From Stutzerimonas stutzeri (GTDB lineage Bacteria; Pseudomonadota; Gammaproteobacteria; Pseudomonadales; Pseudomonadaceae), in contig NZ_PPXG01000007.1 in NCBI RefSeq assembly GCF_002909485.1, positions 239,035 through 303,034 of the forward strand: a DNA stretch of 64,000 nt, read 5' to 3'. Numbering within the stretch: position 1 is the first letter of the stretch; every line of letters begins with the position of its first letter. Shown one piece after another: positions 28,939 to 36,200 of the stretch. The notes beneath the pieces were generated by a model, which was not told the origin of the DNA, searched no databases, and saw only the letters and a list, made by a program, of their open reading frames with translations. The position numbers were made by a program, and so were the translations under genes.

Positions 28939-29849
28939 GCCTGCTTATCGAACGCGCCGGTGCATTGGCCAGCCTGCAGGACGGCGGCCGTATGGGCGTC
29001 CGCCACCTCGGCGTTACCCAGGGCGGCCCGGTGGACTGGATTTCCCACAGCTGGGCCAACTGGCTGCTTGGCAATCCGGTGCAGGCCGCGACGGTGGAAA
29101 TCACGCTGGGGAATTTCAGCCTTCGCGCGCAAACCGATACCTGCCTGGCGATCTGCGGTGCCGATCTCGGCGCCGCGCTCGATGACGAGGCCATCGCGCC
29201 GGGACGCAGCTTCGAGGTCCGTAAGGGTCAGCTGCTTACCTTCACGCATCCGAAGCGAGGCGTTCGCGCCTATCTCGCTGCGCCAGGCGGCTTTCAGGCG
29301 ACACCGGTGCTGGGGAGCTGCGCCACGGTGCGGCGCGAGCAGCTTGGCGGCTTGACCGGTGACGGCCAAGCGTTGACCGAGGGTAACCGCTTGCACTGGC
29401 TCGGCGGTGCTTCTGACACTTCCCGGGAGCTGCCCGCGCAAACCGTCACCCCGCTTTCGAGGCCGAGCCTCGCGGTCGTGCTCGGTGCGCAGTTTGGCGA
29501 TTTCAGCGGCCAGAGCCTGTTCGATGCCTTCAACAGCGACTGGACGGTCGATCAACGAGCCGATCGCATGGGCGTGCGCTTGCGCGGCCCCGTACTGCAC
29601 AGCGCACGCTCATCAATGATTTCCGAGGGCGTCCCGCTCGGCGCGATCCAGGTTCCGGCCGATGGACAGCCGATCATCCTGCTCAACGACCGCCAGACGA
29701 TCGGCGGCTATCCACGTCTCGGCGCGCTGACACCTGCAGCTGTGGCCCAGCTGGCGCAGTGCCTGCCCGGCACCTCGCTAAGGCTCAAACCGATCGCACT
29801 GGAGGCCGCGCAACGGGCGCATCGCGAACTGCTCGCACAGTGGCGGTAG
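28935..29849 (+). CDS. pxpC: 5-oxoprolinase subunit PxpC (KipA family)
   Basis: A 304-residue KipA/allophanate-hydrolase subunit 2-type protein. Diagnostic pieces are IERAGALASLQDGGRMGVRHLG, GGPVDWISHSWAN, LAICGADLGAALDD, and RADRMGVRLRGPVL followed by MISEGVPLGAIQVPADGQP and LLNDRQTIGGYPRLG. It completes the PxpABC enzyme. The gene is followed after 114 bases by the transporter, giving a four-gene unit. Confidence 0.93.
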   Translation: MSLLIERAGALASLQDGGRMGVRHLGVTQGGPVDWISHSWANWLLGNPVQAATVEITLGNFSLRAQTDTCLAICGADLGAALDDEAIAPGRSFEVRKGQLLTFTHPKRGVRAYLAAPGGFQATPVLGSCATVRREQLGGLTGDGQALTEGNRLHWLGGASDTSRELPAQTVTPLSRPSLAVVLGAQFGDFSGQSLFDAFNSDWTVDQRADRMGVRLRGPVLHSARSSMISEGVPLGAIQVPADGQPIILLNDRQTIGGYPRLGALTPAAVAQLAQCLPGTSLRLKPIALEAAQRAHRELLAQWR

Positions 29850-29963
29850 TCGCTCATAAGAAACCGCTGACCAGCAGCCAGTTATTCCTACAAGAACAAC
29901 ATTGCCGGGTATGACCCGGGCGCATTTCTACCTGCCCCAACGCCAAGAAAAAGAAGGTATCCA

Positions 29964-31184
29964 ATGCAAGCCACACAAGCCGAACGCGGCACTCCCGCTC
30001 AGCGCAACGTCCTACGCGGCGCCATTTTCATCATGGCCACCTCGTCCATCGGACCCGCGTTTCTAACCCAAACGTCGCTGTTCACCGAGAAGTATCTGGC
30101 GAGTTTCGCCTTCGCAATCCTGATCTCTTTGCTCATCGACATCGGTGCCCAGCTCAATATCTGGCGGGTGATCACCGTTGCCAACCTGCGCGGCCAAGAC
30201 GTCGCCAACCGGGTGATACCCGGCGTCGGCCATCTGATATCCGCCTTCATCGTGCTAGGCGGCATAGCCTTCAACATCGGCAACATCGGTGGCGCCGGCC
30301 TGGCAATGAACGTCATCTTCGGCATCCCACCGATAATCGGCTCGTTGATCGCCGCCGTGCTGATCATCGGCATATTCCTGCTACGCAACGCCAAGGGCGT
30401 AATGGACTCGGTGATGCAGGTGCTCGGGCTGGTGATGCTGTGCATGATCGGCTACGCCATGCTGCAATCGAACCCGCCGTTGCTGGAGGCCATGAGTCGC
30501 AGCTTCAACCCGGACGACCCGCTGATCCTGCTACTGCCGATCGTGACATTGGTAGGCGGCACGGTCGGAGGCTATATCTCGTTCTCCGGTGGCCATCGAC
30601 TGGTCGAGGCCGGCATCACCGGTGTAGAGAATGTCAGACTGGTAACCCGCGCGGCCGTGATCGGTATCGCCACCACCGGCGTCGTGCGCATCTGCCTGTT
30701 CCTCGCAGCCCTCGGTGTCGTCACCCAGGGCCTGACTCTCGACCCGAGCAACCCCGCTGCGTCGGTGTTCTCCCACTCGATGGGCACCATCGGCTACAAG
30801 ATCTTTGGTGTAGTGCTGCTGGCCGCCTCGGTGTCATCGGTGATCGGCGCCGCTTATACCAGCGTGACCTTCATGTACTCGTTGCATGAAAGCATCCAGC
30901 GCCACAACCAGCGGATGGTCATCGCCTTCATCGCCTGCTCGACGCTGATCTACAGTCTGGTGGGGCAACCGGTGAAGGTGCTTGTCGTGGCCGGAACGCT
31001 CAATGCCCTGGTACTGCCATTGGCACTGGCCTGCATTCTCTGGGCGGCGAAGAAGCCGAGCATCGTCGGTAACGAGTACCGTCATCCGACCTGGATGCTG
31101 GTGTTCGGCCTGCTGGCCATGGTGGCCACGGCGGTTGGGGTGGTGATGTCGTTTAACGCCTTCGTGCAGTTCTGGCAGTCCTGA
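29964..31184 (+). CDS. NRAMP-related transporter (YcsG-like), probably not a metal carrier
   Basis: A 406-residue inner-membrane protein with about 11 helices, related to NRAMP and to B. subtilis YcsG, which is coded in the same kip/ycs operon. The TM1 region reads SSIGPAFLTQTSLFTEKY: the canonical DPGN metal motif is absent. TM6 reads GGTVGGYISFSGGHRL in place of the MPH-containing segment. The metal ligands of true NRAMP proteins are thus missing, so another substrate such as 5-oxoproline is plausible; this is inference from pxpABC next to it. A good AAGAAGG lies before ATG 29964. It probably shares the pxp transcript. Confidence 0.82.
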   Translation: MQATQAERGTPAQRNVLRGAIFIMATSSIGPAFLTQTSLFTEKYLASFAFAILISLLIDIGAQLNIWRVITVANLRGQDVANRVIPGVGHLISAFIVLGGIAFNIGNIGGAGLAMNVIFGIPPIIGSLIAAVLIIGIFLLRNAKGVMDSVMQVLGLVMLCMIGYAMLQSNPPLLEAMSRSFNPDDPLILLLPIVTLVGGTVGGYISFSGGHRLVEAGITGVENVRLVTRAAVIGIATTGVVRICLFLAALGVVTQGLTLDPSNPAASVFSHSMGTIGYKIFGVVLLAASVSSVIGAAYTSVTFMYSLHESIQRHNQRMVIAFIACSTLIYSLVGQPVKVLVVAGTLNALVLPLALACILWAAKKPSIVGNEYRHPTWMLVFGLLAMVATAVGVVMSFNAFVQFWQS

Positions 31185-31231
31185 CGCCAACATAGGAGGG
31201 CCGTCGCGCCCTCCTCTATCATCGCTGGCGC

Positions 31232-31774
31232 CTAGCCGCGCTCGCCGATCAGCCACTCCAGCGGCACTTCGTGCTGGCCGCGCTCATCGGTAATGAACAT
31301 CGAGCCTTCGCTGACCATTACGCTCCAGCTAATCGACCGAGGCAAATCACGCGAAACGGACTCCAGCGCCTCCTGCCCCACCGCCACGACGTTGATTTTC
31401 TTCAGGGTACGTACGCTATCGAGCACTTTGGTCTGCCAGACCCGCAGGTTGCCATAGGCCACTAGGCTGAAACGCTCGGCGCGGCGCGAACACCAGGTAA
31501 TCCGCTCAGCGTCAGGCTGACCCACTTCGATCCAGTGCAGCACGCGATCGTCCAGACTCTTTTCCCACAACGCGGGTTCATCAACATCCGACAGCCCGCG
31601 GCCAAAGGCCAACTGCTCGCCGTACCAGAGCACATAAGCAATCAGCCGCGCGACCATCCGCTCTTCAGTCTCCGATGGATGACGAGCCACGGTGAAGCGC
31701 AGATCTTGATAAACATGACGATCGAGATCGGTGAGATTGATTTCAACTTTGTAAGGGGTGGCTTGCAGCGCCAT
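31232..31774 (-). CDS. YaeQ family protein
   Basis: A 180-residue protein starting MALQATPYKVEINLTDLDRH at 31774. YaeQ has a PD-(D/E)XK nuclease-like fold. Visible motifs are RFTVARHPSETEERMVARLIAY, DVDEPALWEKSLDDRVLHWIEVGQPD and RVWQTKVLDS. The family can suppress loss of RfaH in E. coli, but its biochemical role is unknown. The frame runs on to 31927 but the family begins at 31774. It ends convergent to the transporter gene with 47 bases between them. Confidence 0.87.
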   Translation of the reverse strand: MALQATPYKVEINLTDLDRHVYQDLRFTVARHPSETEERMVARLIAYVLWYGEQLAFGRGLSDVDEPALWEKSLDDRVLHWIEVGQPDAERITWCSRRAERFSLVAYGNLRVWQTKVLDSVRTLKKINVVAVGQEALESVSRDLPRSISWSVMVSEGSMFITDERGQHEVPLEWLIGERG

Positions 31775-32044
31775 GGCGGGCATCCGGCGAACGAAAGGCG
31801 AAGAGTCTACAGAATTATTTGGCCGTGAGCCTGTGGGAGGATCGGGTTGGCAATTGAAATCACCGACCCTTACTTGATTCCACAAGAATCCATTCGCCCT
31901 TCTTCTGATAGGCCCTGACAGGCCCAAGCGGAGCTTTGTAAATATCCGGCCGGGGCGATCATGAAAGCCTCGCGCTCACGCGACAAAAAGTGTTCAGCGA
32001 AGATTTTATGGCGGCTGCACCAGGCAACTTGACGGATTTCGCCG

Positions 32045-32737
32045 TTAACGATTGTCCGCATAACGCGCCCAAAGGTTCTCGAATTCGCGCGCGTAATCGG
32101 CCAGCAATTGTGGATGATCGATCACCAGCAGATTTTCCTCATTGCTGGTGGTCGCGCTACGGGTCCAGTTGAAACTGCCGTTGAGGAGCAGGCGCCCGTC
32201 AAATAGCGCGAACTTGTGATGCATGTGGTATGGGCCAGAGTCGATACGCAACGGCACGCCCTTATCGCGCAACCACTGGATGTCGCTGCCCGCGTCATAC
32301 TGTTTCTCGTTGTCGCTGATTACCCGCACCGTTACGCCCCGTAGGTGGCAGGCCAGAATCTCCTCACTGAGCTGATCATCGGAAATTGTGTAAACACAGA
32401 TATCCACGCTCTTGCGCGCCTGCCGGCAGAGGTCGCGAATCTTGCGACGGCAGCTCTCGCCCGGACTGAAATGTGCGCTGGCCTGCTCTACCCTGACTGG
32501 AGTGGAGCAGGAGTCGAGCGTCTTGATCACCTGCTCCAGCCATTTAAGCGCAGGCTCAACGTTCGCCGGCTCACGGCTAAGCTCGCGCACCAAGGCGAAA
32601 GCCCGATTACGCAGGAAGCGTATCTGGTCAACTGTCAGCTCGCGGCCCAGCTGACGCAACTCGTCGCGCTCTTCGTTGCTCAGGCGCAGATCGGCCAAGC
32701 TGTCGCGCAATTGTTGGTCAAGTCGATTGGAATCCAC
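32045..32737 (-). CDS. Phospholipase D-fold protein with one HKD motif (Nuc-like)
   Basis: A 230-residue protein with an N-terminal helical region (residues 1-75, acidic and Arg-rich) and a C-terminal PLD domain (about 90-225). The catalytic motif is complete: H173-x-K175-x4-D180 within MHHKFALFDG, followed by the GSFNW segment. A single HKD points to a homodimer like Nuc nuclease or mitochondrial PLD6. Substrate (DNA, RNA or lipid) is not shown. It lacks a signal peptide. It is the last gene of the eight-gene cluster, 15 bases after the rhomboid gene, so it is probably a downstream effector or accessory of the module. Confidence 0.82.
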   Translation of the reverse strand: MDSNRLDQQLRDSLADLRLSNEERDELRQLGRELTVDQIRFLRNRAFALVRELSREPANVEPALKWLEQVIKTLDSCSTPVRVEQASAHFSPGESCRRKIRDLCRQARKSVDICVYTISDDQLSEEILACHLRGVTVRVISDNEKQYDAGSDIQWLRDKGVPLRIDSGPYHMHHKFALFDGRLLLNGSFNWTRSATTSNEENLLVIDHPQLLADYAREFENLWARYADNR

Positions 32738-32752
32738 ACAAAGTCCTTTTTG

Positions 32753-33298
32753 TCAGAGGCGCCGGTTACGCGACAGCACAGCGTAAAGCACGCCGCACGA
32801 CGCACCGGCCAGATGGTATTCGAAGGAAACTCCGTCACGCGGCAATAGCCCGAACAGCCAACCGCCATAAAAAATGAACACGAGCCCCGCAAGCAACAGG
32901 TCAAGCAGGCTACGGTCGATCCAGGCACGGGCGAGCAATAGCCCCCAGAAACCAAAAAGCCAGCCACTAGCGCCGATGTGCACGCCGGTTCGACCAAAGC
33001 ACCACACCAACCCGCCGCTGCCGACGATGATGAAAATGCTTGCCAGAACGAAATCACGTCGGGAGCGCAGCAACACCAGTGACCCAAGAATCATGAGGCC
33101 GCTGAGGTTGCTCAGCAGGTGCGCCCAGCCGCCGTGCAGCCAGGGCGCGATCAGAATGCCAGGCAGCGCCTGCACCTGACGCGGCACCAACCCCCATACA
33201 TTCAGCGCACCGCCGGTAAAGCTGTTGGCGAGCTGCACAAGCACCATGCCTCCAGCCAATACGGCCAGAAAGCGCAGCTCACCGAGCGCTCGCTTCAC
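32753..33298 (-). CDS. Rhomboid family intramembrane serine protease
   Basis: A 181-residue, six-helix rhomboid. The L1/TM2 motif HGGWAHLLSNLSG (H60, N64) is intact. The catalytic Ser is S111 in GASGWLFG and the catalytic His is H162 in EYHLAGASCG, so it should be active. Its start (ATG 33298) overlaps the end of the giant ATPase gene by four bases, a strong sign of translational coupling. Rhomboids cut membrane helices near the lipid face; a local substrate such as a membrane-anchored protein of this cluster is possible but not shown. Confidence 0.86.
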   Translation of the reverse strand: MKRALGELRFLAVLAGGMVLVQLANSFTGGALNVWGLVPRQVQALPGILIAPWLHGGWAHLLSNLSGLMILGSLVLLRSRRDFVLASIFIIVGSGGLVWCFGRTGVHIGASGWLFGFWGLLLARAWIDRSLLDLLLAGLVFIFYGGWLFGLLPRDGVSFEYHLAGASCGVLYAVLSRNRRL

Positions 33299-36200
33299 GG
33301 CACTCCATCGTGGGGTTCGACGTTGCGTTGCTCCTGGCCGAGATGTTCGCCAAGCTCACGCAGTTGAGCGGATATCTCCAGCATCCGATGGTGGGTACGC
33401 AAGTCGATATCGATCTTCTTATCCATGGTTTTGATCAGCGGCAGAAAACTGTTCTGCAGGCTGTCGGCCAGATTCTCCAGCAGCTTCTGTACGGCTGGCT
33501 GAGGCGGTGCGACAACTTCTACCTGCGGTCTTAGCCGACCAAGATTATCCAGCCCGCTAATCAGTTGCTCCCAGGGAATACGCGCCTCATCACGGTCGGA
33601 CTTGCCCGTGCTCAGCCCGCGCACGCTTTCGACCAGATCGTTGAGCTGCGCGACTACGCGGCCCCCGACATCGGTGTCACTGCCGCCCATGGCCTTGTTG
33701 CGCATGAAGTCACGCTTGATCTGCGCCCAGCGCTCGGCCTGAGTGTCCGTCATATTGCCGCGCAGCTCAGCGAGCTTGAGCAGGTTTTCCTCGGCACCAG
33801 TGGTGAGCAACTGCGATTCACCCTGGTAATGGTCGGCGATCAGCTGCAACAGCTCTGCCTGGTTCATCACCGAACTGATCTTCTCAGCCATCTTGTTCAT
33901 GTTGCGGTAACTGCCCTGCAACTTGAACGGCGGCTCGCTACGGTACTGGTCGGCCTGCGCGGCACTGACGATGTACTGCTGGTTGACCCTGCCTACGACA
34001 TCGCGCACCTGCATCAAGCGTTCGAGCGTAGCGGTGATCTCGTTGATCTCGGCGGCGCTGTAGCTGTACGACAGCTCATTGGCGGAGAACGGCTTGCCCT
34101 GGGCCTTGTCGACCAGCCGGTAGACATCGGCCATGTCGCGGGTAGCCAGCGGCGCCAGGATCGGATTGGAGGTCAACGCATTCTCGATATAGCTGAGGCT
34201 GAATGCTTCCTGCATGCCTCCGAGCGTATCGCCGAGGTTGTAGATATCCGCACGGTTGGCAAGCATGTCAGGGATTTTGAAGACGTCACCGGATTCGGTA
34301 TAGGGGTTGCCGGACATGATCACGCAGAATTTCTTGCCACGCATGTCATAGGTTTTGGTCTTGCCCTTCCAGACGCCTTCGATACGCCGCGTACCGTCGC
34401 AAAGCGAGATGAATTTCTGCAGGAATTCTGGATGGGTGTGCTGGATGTCATCGACATACAGCATCACGTTGTTTCCCATCTCCAGAGCCAGATTGAGCTT
34501 CTCCAGCTCCTGGCGCGAAGTGGCATCGGGCGCTTGCGCAGGGTCCACCGAACGAACCTCGTGGCCCAACGCCGGGCCATTGATCTTCATGAAGATCAGC
34601 CCCAATCGATGGGCTACATATTCCATCAGGGTTGTCTTGCCGTAGCCAGGCGGCGAGATGAGCATCAAAAGCCCCATCAAATCGGTGCGCTTGTTCTCTC
34701 CTGCAGTGCCCATCTGCTTGGCGAGGTTGTCGCCAATGAACCCCAGATAAACGTCGTTTATCAGCTTGTTGCGCACGAAAGAACTCAGCGGCCGTGGCTT
34801 GAACTCGCTAAGGCGCAGCGCCTCACGCTCACGACCGATCACGTCCTGACGCAAGGCCTGATAACGCCGAAGTTGTGGCAGGAAGCGTCGGCGATGGTTC
34901 TCGAGCCGCTCGAAATAGTCATCCAGCGACAGCATCAGTCGCTGGTCTTCAATGCGTGGGTGGTTGCCCATCAGCTCTTCTACAGCAAAACGCAGATCCA
35001 CTTCAGTGACCCGCCTGCTCTGCCCCTCCGGCAAAAGAGCCAGCGCCACTGCTTCGGGGATGTAACGAGCAAGGTCGGACAGCTCGCCCTGATCGCAGAG
35101 TCCTTGCAACCAGTTGTCCACCAGCGCCCACCGCGCCGCTGGGCGCGCCTGCAGGCGCTCCAATGTCTGCACATAGCCATCCCAGACACGTGCCGCTTCC
35201 AGCTTTGCCTGCAGCGAGACAAGCAGCTGGCGCGCGTATTTGCTGAAGACGAATTCGATGCGTTCGCCAGCCAGCTCCTGTACGAGATAGCGCGCTGCGT
35301 CTATTGGCAGCCCGGACGGCAGCGTCATCCCTTCGTCGGCCGCGAACCGCTCAATCGCCGAAGCGATTTCCGCCTCAAGCTGATCGAGTCCATCACGGCG
35401 ACCAAAGAGCTGCTGAATATGCCGACTGGTGCGGGCGCGCTCTGGCCACTCCAACGCAATGGCCTCACCCTGGACGCTGTTCCAGAAAAAACAGCCAGTG
35501 CCTCGCGCCATCGGCGTATGGCTAAGCAGCCCTGCGCTGTCGCGAAGCGGTAGCAGGCGCGCCAGGATCAGCGCCGCATCGTGATCGTGGATACCCTTTT
35601 CGTAACCTTCCCGGTAACGAGGGGCGGCAAAATCTCGAATGCGCCTGGTCAGCGCCTCACGGTCGGCGAGTAGCTGCTTTAGGCTATTGATATCCAGGCC
35701 GTCGTGTCCGCCATCTGCGGCGGCGAGCACTTCGCCGGCCAGGTACTCGGCGCGGTACAACGCTTCCGATTCCGACTCCAGCGACACCTGCCAGAATTCG
35801 CGTAACGCTTCGAGCTCGGGATCACGCAACGGCTCGAGAAAATCGGTCCCGGTCAGGTGCAGATAGAGCTGATCACCACGGGGCAGCAGGGTCAGATCCA
35901 ACTCCTGCGTGTTGACGTTAAAGCGGTGGCGCGGGCCCAGCCGGATGACATTGCCACCGGCCTCGAACAGCTCACTCTTGTCGCGCATCGCCCGCACCGC
36001 CTGGTCGCGGGCGCTCTTCAGGCGCGCCTCCACATCGTCTGCCTTGACGCTGTCCTTGAGGTCGCGCAGGCGTCCCACCATCTCACGCAGTTTGAGAATT
36101 AGCGGGTCGGCGGCAAAGAAGGCGTTGAGCTCCTCGGTCTGGTTCAGCCGGGCAGTACGGCGACCGAGGCTGTCGAGAATGCGCGACGCAGCATCGAGAA

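Noticed and set aside
27497..29194. 565-codon minus-strand frame across pxpA and pxpB
   Set aside because: Antisense shadow. The plus-strand genes overlap by four bases and carry the family motifs.
31870..32061. 63-codon minus-strand frame between yaeQ and the PLD gene
   Set aside because: It overlaps the PLD end by 17 bases, has no ribosome site or recognisable pattern, and its region looks like ordinary intergenic sequence with other short frames.
33565..35553. 662-codon plus-strand open frame inside the giant ATPase
   Set aside because: The minus strand codes for AAA+ motifs exactly here. The plus frame has no domain pattern and no ribosome site.
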